DNA of 64,000 nucleotides from the NCBI RefSeq assembly GCF_000016645.1, contig NC_009441.1, positions 3,410,001-3,474,000 of the forward strand, in the 5' to 3' direction. The notes under the pieces were generated by a model, which was given only the letters and a program-made list of their open reading frames with translations, searched no databases and had not been told where the DNA came from. Source of the stretch: Flavobacterium johnsoniae UW101 (lineage in GTDB: Bacteria; Bacteroidota; Bacteroidia; Flavobacteriales; Flavobacteriaceae). Of this stretch, positions 44,929 through 53,033 are shown in pieces; within the stretch, counting starts at the first letter, position 1, and each line of letters begins with the position of its first letter. The translations under genes and the position numbers were made by a program.

Positions 44929-47094
44929 ATGATTAGTATTACCGAAAAAACATTACAAGACTTACAATTTCCAACCGTACTTGAAACCATTTCAGATGGA
45001 TGCAATACCGATATTGGAAAAGAAAAAGCTTTACAAATAAAACCATTTAGAAATAAAGAAGAATTAATACAGTCGCTGATGCAGACTTCAGAATATGTTT
45101 CTTCTTTTCAAAATAATAACGCAATTCCAAATCACGGATTTGATGCCATAACTCATGAAATTAAATTTCTGGCTATTCAAGACAGCTTTCTTGAAGTAGG
45201 AAGTTTTAGAAAAATTGCAAATCTTGGTGCAACAACAAATGTCTTATTAAATTTCCTGAAAAAGTTTGATGATTATTATCCAAACTTAAATGTAAGAGCT
45301 TCAAGAGTAGAATTGACCAAAGACATCATAACAGCAATTGATGCCATTGTAGATAAATACGGAGAAATAAAAGACAACGCCTCTCCTGCTCTAGCCGGAA
45401 TTCGTCAGAACATGAATTTAGTTCGTGGCAAAGTAAATCAAAGTTTTGGTTTAGCGCTGACTCAATACAACGGCTTAGGATATCTGGATGATATAAAGGA
45501 AAGCTTTGTACAAAATCGTAGAGTTCTAGCAGTTTTAGCAATGTATCGCCGTAAAGTAAAAGGTTCTATTTTAGGAAGTTCGAAAACCGGAAGTATTGCT
45601 TATATAGAACCAGAAGCTACTTTAAAGTATTCTAGAGAATTAGCCAATTTAGAATACGAAGAAAAAGAAGAGATTACGCGAATATTAAAAAATTTATCAA
45701 ACGTAATTCGTCCTTATCTTCCTTTGTTAATCGAATATCAGGAGTTTTTAAGTGATATTGATGTAGTTGCTGGAAAAGCAAAATATGCTAATCGCATTAA
45801 CGGAATTCTTCCAGCAATAACAGAAGAAAGGCGATTATTTTTTAGAGAAGCGTATCATCCAATTTTGTATCTAAATAATAAACAGAAAAAAGAAGTTACG
45901 CATCCGCAGACCATAGAGTTAAAACAAGAAAACAGAATTATTGTAATTTCTGGTCCAAATGCTGGAGGAAAAACTATTTCGTTAAAAACGGTCGGTTTAT
46001 TGCAATTAATGCTGCAATCTGGAATTTTGATTCCGGTTCACGAACGCAGCGAGACTTTCTTATTTGACAGAATCCTGACTGACATTGGGGACAACCAATC
46101 TATTGAAAATCACTTAAGTACTTATAGTTACCGATTAAAAAACATGAATTACTTTTTAAAGAAATGTAATAACAAAACCATGTTTTTAATTGACGAATTT
46201 GGTACAGGTTCTGATCCCGAACTTGGTGGAGCTTTAGCTGAAATTTTCTTAGAAGAATTTTATCATCGAGAGGCATTCGGAATTATTACAACACATTATT
46301 CTAATTTAAAAATTCTAGCAAACGAATTACCATACGCAACAAATGCGAATATGATGTTCGATGAAAAATCACTTGAGCCAATGTACAAACTGGCTTTGGG
46401 TCAGGCTGGAAGTTCGTTTACTTTTGAAGTAGCTCAGAAAAATGGAATTCCGTTTGGATTGATCAATCGTGCGAAAAAGAAAATCGAAGTTGGAAAAGTT
46501 CGTTTTGACAAGACCATTGCAACACTTCAAAAAGAGCGTTCAAAACTGGAAAAAACTTCTTTAAATTTAAAAGAAGAAGAAACCAGAGCTCGTGAAGAAA
46601 GTAAAAAGATGGAAAACATCAATACTAAAATTCAGCAGAAACTGGAAAGCTATCAAGAATTATACGACAGTAACCAGAAGATTATATATATAGGACAAAA
46701 AATTGATGATATAGCTGAAAAATATTTCAACAACAAAAACAAAAAAGAGCTTATTGGTGAATTTTTGAAAATTGTTGAGATCGAAAACTCTAAACGTAAA
46801 AAAGCAACTCCGAAAGAAGCTAAAGCAAAAGTTGAAAAACAAAAAGAAATTATTGCCGAAGTACAAGTAAAAGTTGAAGAAATTCGAAAAGAGAAAAAAG
46901 AGAAGAAATTAAAGCCGGTTATTGAAAAACCAAAACCAATTTTAAAAGTTGGTGATCGAGTAAGAATGCTTGATGGAAGATCTGTTGGTAGTATTGATAT
47001 AATTGAAAAAAATAAAGCAACAGTAAATTATGGCCTATTTACCTCAAAAGTAAGTTTGGACGAATTGGAATTAGTAGAAGCTGTTAAAAAATAA
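44929..47094 (+). CDS. mutS2: MutS2-family ATPase lacking the Smr nuclease domain
   Basis: 721 residues. MutS core and lever helices (about 1-320), ABC-type ATPase (Walker A GPNAGGKT at 342-349, LIDEFGTGSDPELGGALAEIF Walker B/signature, TTHY switch), long coiled-coil (about 515-660) and a C-terminal KOW-like domain (VGDRVRMLDGRSVGSIDII). It ends there; the Smr endonuclease domain of Firmicutes MutS2 is absent. Roles in recombination control or ribosome rescue are known for the family; which applies here is unclear. Confidence 0.92.
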   Translation: MISITEKTLQDLQFPTVLETISDGCNTDIGKEKALQIKPFRNKEELIQSLMQTSEYVSSFQNNNAIPNHGFDAITHEIKFLAIQDSFLEVGSFRKIANLGATTNVLLNFLKKFDDYYPNLNVRASRVELTKDIITAIDAIVDKYGEIKDNASPALAGIRQNMNLVRGKVNQSFGLALTQYNGLGYLDDIKESFVQNRRVLAVLAMYRRKVKGSILGSSKTGSIAYIEPEATLKYSRELANLEYEEKEEITRILKNLSNVIRPYLPLLIEYQEFLSDIDVVAGKAKYANRINGILPAITEERRLFFREAYHPILYLNNKQKKEVTHPQTIELKQENRIIVISGPNAGGKTISLKTVGLLQLMLQSGILIPVHERSETFLFDRILTDIGDNQSIENHLSTYSYRLKNMNYFLKKCNNKTMFLIDEFGTGSDPELGGALAEIFLEEFYHREAFGIITTHYSNLKILANELPYATNANMMFDEKSLEPMYKLALGQAGSSFTFEVAQKNGIPFGLINRAKKKIEVGKVRFDKTIATLQKERSKLEKTSLNLKEEETRAREESKKMENINTKIQQKLESYQELYDSNQKIIYIGQKIDDIAEKYFNNKNKKELIGEFLKIVEIENSKRKKATPKEAKAKVEKQKEIIAEVQVKVEEIRKEKKEKKLKPVIEKPKPILKVGDRVRMLDGRSVGSIDIIEKNKATVNYGLFTSKVSLDELELVEAVKK

Positions 47095-47409
47095 GTTTTC
47101 TGGCTCAGTCGCAGTTTTTCAGACTTAAAAAATGCTCTAAAAAAACACAAAATTAAAATAAAGCGATTTAAGGAGTTATTTTTTATTTTACACAAAAGAA
47201 GATTCCTTTTTCTTAAAAACTGTTTTAAAACAATTTATAAAAACCATTTTCAATTAATTAAAATTATCAATTAAATAAAATCAATAACAAATATTTATAA
47301 ATAATAAAAAACTTACAAAAAATATTTTCGTTAGTTTTGTCATTGCGAGGAACGAAGCAACCACACTAAGTATAATCGTTCTCCAAATTCACAAAATTTA
47401 AAAGAGAAT
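47095..47409. other. 315-bp spacer with left inverted repeat of the GIY-YIG unit
   Basis: Begins with CTGGCTCAGTCGCAGTTTTTC words (47100-47125), then about 200 bp of A/T-rich non-coding sequence, then the 22-bp repeat at 47339-47360 and a 49-bp stretch leading to the GIY-YIG start. I see no ORF in it. Confidence 0.6.
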
Positions 47410-47769
47410 ATGAAACCTGGATTTGTATACATTATAACAAACAAATATCAAACAGTAGTATATGTTGGAGTAACATCAAATCTCCCCAAAAGAATCTTAG
47501 AACATAAAAACAAAAAATATCCTAAATCATTTTCTGCAAAATATAATCTCAACATTCTGGTGTACTACGAACAATTTCAATGGATTGAAGATGCAATTTC
47601 AAGAGAAAAACAAATAAAGGCAGGATCTAGAGAAGCAAAAAATAATTTAATACGTTCTATAAATCCAAAATGGGAAGATCTATTTGATGAAATAGAAAAT
47701 ATAATGACTATGTAACAATAAAATTGTAATGGAAAAACATCGTGAGATTGCTTCGTTCCTCGCAATGAC
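47339..47769. mobile_element. Candidate element: GIY-YIG gene between 22-bp inverted repeats
   Basis: 47339-47360 (core CATTGCGAGGAACGAAGCAA) and 47748-47769 are perfect 22-bp inverted copies framing a single 101-aa GIY-YIG nuclease gene, 431 bp overall. The right copy also supplies the ATG of the next gene. The repeat resembles the CATTGCGAGGAACGAAGCAA family I recall as dispersed in Bacteroidota. No target-site duplication is obvious. Calling it mobile is inference. Confidence 0.5.
47410..47715 (+). CDS. Stand-alone GIY-YIG nuclease-family protein
   Basis: 101 residues, single-domain URI/GIY-YIG fold: FVYIITN (GIY strand) and VVYVGVTSNLPKRILEHKN (YIG strand, helix Arg and His), FSAKYNLNILVYYEQF, catalytic-metal Glu region IEDAISREKQIKAGSR, and the terminal INPKWEDLFDE. 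All active-site positions seem intact, so it may cut DNA. Members of this short family are often found beside dispersed repeats; here it is enclosed by perfect inverted copies. Confidence 0.9.
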   Translation: MKPGFVYIITNKYQTVVYVGVTSNLPKRILEHKNKKYPKSFSAKYNLNILVYYEQFQWIEDAISREKQIKAGSREAKNNLIRSINPKWEDLFDEIENIMTM

Positions 47770-48172
47770 TGCAAAAAATAAAAAAATAGTTCTTTTTGAC
47801 GGAGTTTGTAACCTCTGCAGTTCTGCGGTTCAATATATCATCAAACACGACAAAAAAGATATTTTTAGATTTGTAGCACTGCAATCAGAATTGGGAATTT
47901 CTATTTGCAAACATTTAGGAATCAGTTTTTCTAAAATGGATAGTATTATTTTGTATGATCCTGGAACAGCATATTTTTATAAATCTTCTGCGGTTATTGA
48001 AATAGCCAGAAATTTTGGCGGACTTTGGAAGATTGTTCCAATTTTTCGAATTGTTCCAATTTTCATTAGTGACAGAATTTATAATTATGTTGCAAAAAAC
48101 AGATACAATTGGTACGGTAAAAAAGAAAGCTGTATGATTCCAACTCCAGAATTGAAATCTAAGTTTCTTTAA
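47765..48172 (+). CDS. DUF393 / DCC-family thiol-disulfide oxidoreductase-like protein
   Basis: 135 residues from ATG 47765. N-terminal DGVCNLCSS is the DxxCxxC signature of the DCC (DUF393) family. Further conserved regions are FVALQSELG, the SIILYDPG strand, and the C-terminal ...YNYVAKNRYNWYGKKESCMIP. The start codon lies inside the right inverted repeat; an in-frame ATG at 47729 would add a repeat-encoded tail and was rejected. Ends before a bidirectional terminator. Confidence 0.88.
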   Translation: MTAKNKKIVLFDGVCNLCSSAVQYIIKHDKKDIFRFVALQSELGISICKHLGISFSKMDSIILYDPGTAYFYKSSAVIEIARNFGGLWKIVPIFRIVPIFISDRIYNYVAKNRYNWYGKKESCMIPTPELKSKFL

Positions 48173-48215
48173 GAAATTCCAAATTCTAATAGCGAAACTG
48201 TAAACTTACGCAATG

Positions 48216-48317
48216 TTGTCATTTCGACGAAGGAGAAATCTTCGCAAGTAACTCCGTTCCAATAAGCCAATCTTTGTAGAGCTACTCGTGGAGATTTCCC
48301 CTTCGTCAAAATGACAA
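48216..48317. repeat. Palindromic dispersed-repeat unit (GTCATTTCGACGAAGG family)
   Basis: Left arm 48216-48242 (GTCATTTCGACGAAGGAGAA core) and right arm about 48290-48317 (TTCCCCTTCGTCAAAATGAC core) are imperfect inverted copies around a 48-bp centre. From memory, this word is a common interspersed repeat in flavobacteria. Different in sequence from the neighbouring 22-bp repeats. Confidence 0.75.
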
Positions 48318-48342
48318 ACAAAACGTGAAAACCTCACAAAGA

Positions 48343-48384
48343 AAAATCCCAAACTCCGATAAATTTGGAATTTGGGATTTTTTT
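48343..48384. terminator. Bidirectional terminator between DUF393 and ettA
   Basis: AAATCCCAAA (48345-48354) with its complement TTTGGGATTT (48371-48380), extra inner TCC/GGA pairing, A-run before and T-run after. Serves convergent transcripts. Confidence 0.85.
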
Positions 48385-48406
48385 TATTTGAAATTTATTA
48401 GAAAAT

Positions 48407-50098
48407 TTATCTAATCAATTTTCTGTATTTCAAACGTTTTGGAGTTAAATCACCGCCAAGACGTTTCTTTTTGTTTTCTTCATAATCAGTAAAACTTCCT
48501 TCGAAGAAATAAACTTCAGAATCTCCTTCAAAAGCTAGAATGTGTGTACAAATTCTATCTAAGAACCATCTGTCGTGAGAAATAATTACAGCACAACCCG
48601 CAAAATTCTCTAAACCTTCTTCAAGTGCACGAAGTGTATTTACGTCAAGGTCATTTGTAGGCTCATCCAGTAAAAGTACGTTTCCTTCTTCTTTCAATGT
48701 CATTGCTAAGTGTAAACGGTTACGTTCTCCACCAGAAAGCATTGACACTTTTTTGTTTTGTTCTCCACCTCCAAAGTTGAAACGAGATAAGTAAGCTCTT
48801 GAGTTTACTTGTTTCCCTCCCATCATAATCAATTCCTGACCATCTGCAAAGTTTTCCCAAATAGATTTATTAGGATCAATGTTTGAGTGAGACTGATCTA
48901 CGTAAGCAATTTTTACAGTATCACCAACAGAAAATTCTCCACTGTCTGTTGCTTGTTCTCCCATAATCATTTTGAAAATAGTAGATTTACCAGCACCGTT
49001 TGGTCCAATAATTCCAACAATACCAGCTTGCGGCAGAGTAAAGTTCAAATTATCATATAATAATTTATCGCCAAAAGCTTTGGCAACATTTTTAGCTTCA
49101 ATAACATTTGTTCCTAAACGCGGACCATTCGGAATATAGATTTCTAGTTTTTCATCTAGTTGTTTTTGATCCTCATTCAATAATTTGTCGTAGTTCTGTA
49201 AACGCGCTTTTTGTTTTGTCTGACGACCTTTAGCTCCTTGACGAACCCATTCCAACTCACGCTCTAAAGTTTTTCTACGTTTAGAAGCTACTTTTTCTTC
49301 CTGAGCTAAACGATTTGATTTTTGATCTAACCAAGAAGAATAGTTTCCTTTCCACGGAATACCTTCACCTCTATCTAATTCAAGAATCCAGCCTGCAACA
49401 TTATCAAGGAAATAACGGTCGTGCGTTACAGCAATTACAGTTCCAGAATATTGTGCCAAGTGCTGCTCTAACCAAAGTACAGATTCAGCATCAAGGTGGT
49501 TGGTAGGCTCATCTAAAAGCAATACATCTGGCTGCTGTAATAACAAACGACATAAAGCAACACGACGACGCTCTCCTCCTGAAAGGTTTTTAATTGGCGT
49601 ATCTCCTTCTGGAGTACGCAGTGCATCCATTGCGATTTCTAATTTTGTATCAATTTCCCAAGCACCAAGCGCATCAATTTTATCTTGCAATGCCGCTTGA
49701 CGGTCCATCAATTTATCCATTTTATCCTGATCTTCGTAATATTCCGGAAGACCGAATAAATCATTAATTTGGTTGTATTCTTCTAAAACTGCCATAGTTT
49801 CTGCAGCACCTTCACGAACAATTTCGATAACTGTTTTAGAATCGTCAAGAATTGGTTCCTGCTCTAAATAACCAACAGTATATCCTGGCTGAAAAACAAC
49901 ATCTCCTTGATAGTTTTTATCTACACCTGCAATAATTTTTAAAAGAGAAGATTTTCCAGAACCGTTAAGACCTAAAATACCAATTTTAGCTCCGTAAAAG
50001 AAACTCAAATAAATATTTTTAAGTACTGGTTTGTCTGCTCCCTGATAGGTTTTACTCAATTTCTGCATTGAGAAAATTACTTTCTTATCGTCTGACAT
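48407..50098 (-). CDS. ettA: EttA, energy-dependent translational throttle ABC-F ATPase
   Basis: Soluble ribosome-associated ABC-F protein that gates the first peptide bond according to ATP/ADP. 563 residues. Two ABC domains: Walker A GLNGSGKSS and GPNGAGKST, signatures LSGGERRRVALCR and LSGGERNRLHLAM, and DEPTNHLDAES plus DEPTNDLDVNT Walker B. An arm and linker separate them. C-terminus ...LTPKRLKYRKLIR is basic, as in EttA. Confidence 0.96.
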   Translation of the reverse strand: MSDDKKVIFSMQKLSKTYQGADKPVLKNIYLSFFYGAKIGILGLNGSGKSSLLKIIAGVDKNYQGDVVFQPGYTVGYLEQEPILDDSKTVIEIVREGAAETMAVLEEYNQINDLFGLPEYYEDQDKMDKLMDRQAALQDKIDALGAWEIDTKLEIAMDALRTPEGDTPIKNLSGGERRRVALCRLLLQQPDVLLLDEPTNHLDAESVLWLEQHLAQYSGTVIAVTHDRYFLDNVAGWILELDRGEGIPWKGNYSSWLDQKSNRLAQEEKVASKRRKTLERELEWVRQGAKGRQTKQKARLQNYDKLLNEDQKQLDEKLEIYIPNGPRLGTNVIEAKNVAKAFGDKLLYDNLNFTLPQAGIVGIIGPNGAGKSTIFKMIMGEQATDSGEFSVGDTVKIAYVDQSHSNIDPNKSIWENFADGQELIMMGGKQVNSRAYLSRFNFGGGEQNKKVSMLSGGERNRLHLAMTLKEEGNVLLLDEPTNDLDVNTLRALEEGLENFAGCAVIISHDRWFLDRICTHILAFEGDSEVYFFEGSFTDYEENKKKRLGGDLTPKRLKYRKLIR

Positions 50099-50166
50099 TT
50101 TTTATTTTAAATTTTAATTATTTATTTTTTTATCTATTGAAAATGCAATTGTAATTGCTAAATATT

Positions 50167-50349
50167 TTAAACTCTTCCTTTCAAAGCATTAAAAACCCAA
50201 GCATTGGCAAAAAACCCAACACCTGCCGCCGCAAATCCCCAGCCTGATACATCTCTGTATCTAAAAGCTCCAAGACCTATAAGCAGTAATCCCATGAGCA
50301 CCATTATTAAAGTAGCCCATCCTAAAACGGTATTTTTATTCATCCCCAT
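50167..50349 (-). CDS. Small two-TM membrane protein (CAL67264 family)
   Basis: 60 residues, two hydrophobic helices (about 7-27 and 36-54) joined by FRYRDVSGWG. From memory, this matches the flavobacterial CAL67264 small membrane family. ATG 50343 (MNKNTVLGW) is an alternative start. Between ettA and holA on the same strand. Function unknown. Confidence 0.8.
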   Translation of the reverse strand: MGMNKNTVLGWATLIMVLMGLLLIGLGAFRYRDVSGWGFAAAGVGFFANAWVFNALKGRV

Positions 50350-50413
50350 AATTATGTCATTATTATTTTAAAGCATTTTTTTTAGAAAGGCAAATATCGT
50401 GAATTTTAACGGC

Positions 50414-51418
50414 TTAATTAAATATTTTATAAAGCATTTCTTTTAGTAAATCTGATTGAGGTAAAGCATTAGCACCTACACCTTTACTTTTAACATCAAT
50501 ATCTCTTAAAGCTCCAACAATCTGACTCACTTTACGCATTGGATAATTCTTTACAGCTAAATCATATTCTTTTAGAAAAAACGGATTTACACCAAGAACT
50601 GAAGCTACATTTTTTGGATTTTTATCTTTTAATCCGTGGTATTTTAAAAGCTGTACAAAAAAACCAAAAACAAGTCCGGTTGTCATTACAAGCGGATACT
50701 CTTTTGGATTATGAGCAAAGTTTTCAGCAATTTTATATGCTTTCAGCTGATTGCGTTCACCAATTGCTTTTCGAAGTTCAAATACATTATAGTCTTTACT
50801 AAAACCTATATTTTCTTCAATATGCTGGGGCGTAATCATAGTTCCTTGAGGGAGAATAATTTGCAGTTTTTCAAGTTCGTTGTTTATTTTACTCAAATCA
50901 GTTCCTAAAAACTCCACAAGCATTGCATTGGCTTTTGGGTCTATTGTATATTTTTTTCCAGCTAAAACTCGTTTGATCCAATCTCCTACCTGATTTTCAT
51001 ATAATTTTTTACTTTCGTAAACTATCCCGTTTTGAGCCAAAAGTTTAGTGACTTTTTTTCTCTTGTCTAAAGTTTTGTATTTATAACAAAAAACCAAAAC
51101 AGTAGATTCCATCGGGTTATTTACATAGGCTTCAATTTTATCAATTGTTCTGGACAATTCTTGTGCTTCTTTTACAATAACAACCTGACGATCAGCCATC
51201 ATAGGATAGCGCTTGGCCGTTGAAACTATATCTTCAACACTAACATCCCTTCCATATAAAACAGTTTGATTGAAACCTTTTTCTTCTTCAGCCAAAACAT
51301 TTTGTTCGATATATTCAGACAACTTATCTATATAATAAGGTTCTTCACCCATTAAAAAATAGATAGGTTTTATATTACCTGCCTTAATATCGTTAACAAT
51401 TTTAATTACTTCGTCCAT
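50414..51418 (-). CDS. holA: HolA, DNA polymerase III delta subunit
   Basis: Clamp-loader subunit that opens the beta clamp. 334 residues: AAA+-like N-terminal domains (PIYFLMGEEPYYIDKL, FNQTVLYGRDV, YPMMADRQVVIVKEAQ) and the C-terminal collar (YPLVMTTGLVFGFFVQLLKYHGL...NALPQSDLLKEMLYKIF). Divergent from the HsdR_N-like gene across a 94-bp spacer dominated by an inverted repeat. Confidence 0.93.
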   Translation of the reverse strand: MDEVIKIVNDIKAGNIKPIYFLMGEEPYYIDKLSEYIEQNVLAEEEKGFNQTVLYGRDVSVEDIVSTAKRYPMMADRQVVIVKEAQELSRTIDKIEAYVNNPMESTVLVFCYKYKTLDKRKKVTKLLAQNGIVYESKKLYENQVGDWIKRVLAGKKYTIDPKANAMLVEFLGTDLSKINNELEKLQIILPQGTMITPQHIEENIGFSKDYNVFELRKAIGERNQLKAYKIAENFAHNPKEYPLVMTTGLVFGFFVQLLKYHGLKDKNPKNVASVLGVNPFFLKEYDLAVKNYPMRKVSQIVGALRDIDVKSKGVGANALPQSDLLKEMLYKIFN

Positions 51419-51430
51419 TCAATCTTTTTG

Positions 51431-51485
51431 TTTCAAGTTTAAAGTTTCAGGTTCTGCTTCAAAACTTGAAACTTTAAACTTGAAA
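51431..51485. repeat. Perfect 17-bp inverted repeat between holA and the HsdR_N-like gene
   Basis: TTTCAAGTTTAAAGTTT (51431-51447) is exactly inverted at 51469-51485; the loop contains further GTTTC/GAAAC words. A clear member of the locus-specific word-repeat class. It sits between two divergent promoters and could extrude as a cruciform. Confidence 0.85.
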
Positions 51486-51500
51486 CCTCAAACTATTTTT

Positions 51501-51508
51501 TATTTTTG
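51501..51508 (+). promoter_or_regulatory. Promoter -7 element of the HsdR_N-like gene
   Basis: TATTTTTG matches TAnnTTTG and lies only 4 nt before ATG 51513, predicting a leaderless or nearly leaderless mRNA. This supports ATG 51513 over an upstream frame opening at 51480. Confidence 0.7.
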
Positions 51509-51512
51509 CTTT

Positions 51513-51965
51513 ATGTTAAAACTAAATTTCCCAACTTATACTTTCCGATTCAAAAATAGCGAAAATAAAGTGTCTATTTTTGATGAAATCAGGAAAAAAT
51601 TTATAATTCTCACCCCAGAAGAATGGGTTCGCCAGCATGTAGTTCATTATTTAATTAATGAAAAAAAATATCCAAAATCCCTCATTAACGTAGAGAAGGT
51701 TTTAACAGTCAACGGATTAAGAAAAAGATATGATGTAGTGGTTTTTAATCCGGATGGTTCTATACATATATTAGTAGAGTGTAAAGCTCCAGAGGTTAAA
51801 ATATCTCAGGCAACTTTTGATCAAATTGCCCGTTATAATATGACAATGAAGGCACGGTTTTTGAATGTCACAAACGGACTGAATCATTTTTACTGTCAAA
51901 TGGATTTTGAAAACGAAAAATATCAGTTTTTGCAGAGTCTGCCCGATTATACTATTATTAAATAA
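51513..51965 (+). CDS. Stand-alone HsdR N-terminal-like (PD-(D/E)XK) protein
   Basis: 150 residues corresponding to the type I restriction R-protein N-terminal domain: LTPEEWVRQHVVHYLI, KRYDVVVFNPDGSIHILVECKAPEVKISQ (Asp, then ExK nuclease core) and FDQIARYNMTMKARFLNVTNGLNHFY. No helicase, HsdM or HsdS follows; the next gene is a glycosyltransferase. Widely conserved next to holA in flavobacteria as I recall, so probably a housekeeping nuclease, not a restriction system. Confidence 0.88.
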   Translation: MLKLNFPTYTFRFKNSENKVSIFDEIRKKFIILTPEEWVRQHVVHYLINEKKYPKSLINVEKVLTVNGLRKRYDVVVFNPDGSIHILVECKAPEVKISQATFDQIARYNMTMKARFLNVTNGLNHFYCQMDFENEKYQFLQSLPDYTIIK

Positions 51966-51979
51966 ATTAAAGAATACTT

Positions 51980-52999
51980 TTGGATAAAATAGCAGTTGTC
52001 ATTTTAAATTGGAACGGAGTAAAATTGTTAGAACAATTTTTACCGTCTGTTCTGCAATATTCAGAAGAAGCTACGATTTATGTTGCCGATAATGCATCAA
52101 CAGATGCTTCTGTAAATTTTGTTAAAGAAAATTATCCGTCGGTAAAAATCATTCAAAACACTGGAAATTACGGTTTTGCAAAAGGATATAATGATGCGCT
52201 TCAAAATGTAGAAGCAGAAATTTATGCCTTAGTAAATTCTGACATAGAAGTTACTGAGAACTGGCTGAAACCAATTATCGAAACTTTTGATAAAGAAAAA
52301 CAAACCGCCATTATCCAGCCAAAAATTCTTGATTTTAAAAACAAGGAATATTTTGAATATGCCGGAGCAGCCGGAGGTTTTATTGATAAATATGGTTTTC
52401 CATTTTGCAGGGGAAGAATCTTTGAAACATTAGAAAAAGACAACGGACAGTATAATGACGATTGTGAATTATTCTGGGCATCCGGGGCTTGTTTCTTTAT
52501 TAGAAAAGAAGTTTACCATGAATTAAAAGGTTTTGATGAAACTTTCTTTGCACATCAGGAAGAGATTGATTTATGCTGGCGTGCAGCAAATGAAGGACAC
52601 ATTATAAAGTACAATTCAAAGTCGGTGGTTTACCATGTCGGCGGTGCTACATTGCAGCAAGGGAATCCCAAAAAGACGTATTTAAATTTTAGAAATTCGT
52701 TGTTAATGCTTGTCAAAAACCTACCAAAAAAAGGATTATTTTTTGTGATTTTTTTCAGAATGGTTTTAGATGGAATTGCTGGTATCCGTTTTCTTACACA
52801 AGGAAAATTTAGTCATACAATTGCAATTTTAAAAGCACATTTTTCATTTTATTGTATATCTTTAAAATATCTAAGAGAACGAAAAGATTTTCAAATACAG
52901 CAATACTATACTGTAAAAAGTATCGTTTTCCTGTATTATATTAAGAAAATAAGGGTTTTTAAAGAAATCTTTAACACTAATCAAAATATTAAAAACTAA
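51980..52999 (+). CDS. Family 2 glycosyltransferase
   Basis: 339 residues, GT-A fold: VVILNWNGVKLLEQFLPSV, ADNASTDASVNFVKENYP, GFAKGYNDAL, metal-binding VNSDIEV, FWASGACFFIRKEVYHELKGFDETFFAHQEEIDLCWR, then a hydrophobic C-terminal region. Likely rhamnosyl/polysaccharide-type transferase at the inner membrane. The start is TTG 51980: a stop lies four codons upstream and no nearby ATG exists. The TTG forms the end of a TACTTTTG promoter-like motif (51975-51982). Confidence 0.9.
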   Translation: MDKIAVVILNWNGVKLLEQFLPSVLQYSEEATIYVADNASTDASVNFVKENYPSVKIIQNTGNYGFAKGYNDALQNVEAEIYALVNSDIEVTENWLKPIIETFDKEKQTAIIQPKILDFKNKEYFEYAGAAGGFIDKYGFPFCRGRIFETLEKDNGQYNDDCELFWASGACFFIRKEVYHELKGFDETFFAHQEEIDLCWRAANEGHIIKYNSKSVVYHVGGATLQQGNPKKTYLNFRNSLLMLVKNLPKKGLFFVIFFRMVLDGIAGIRFLTQGKFSHTIAILKAHFSFYCISLKYLRERKDFQIQQYYTVKSIVFLYYIKKIRVFKEIFNTNQNIKN

Positions 53000-53004
53000 A
53001 TTTG
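52997..53004 (+). promoter_or_regulatory. Promoter -7 element of the OmpA-family gene
   Basis: TAAATTTG matches TAnnTTTG and overlaps the stop codon of the preceding glycosyltransferase; 29 nt before ATG 53034. Confidence 0.65.
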
Positions 53005-53033
53005 TAATCAACGTTTAATTAAATATAATACCT

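Noticed and set aside
47729..47764. Upstream ATG of the DUF393 gene
   Set aside because: The added residues are translated from the inverted repeat and the conserved domain begins just after ATG 47765.
51513..51965. Type I restriction-modification system
   Set aside because: Only the R-subunit N-terminal domain is present; neighbours are holA and a glycosyltransferase, with no methylase or specificity subunit.
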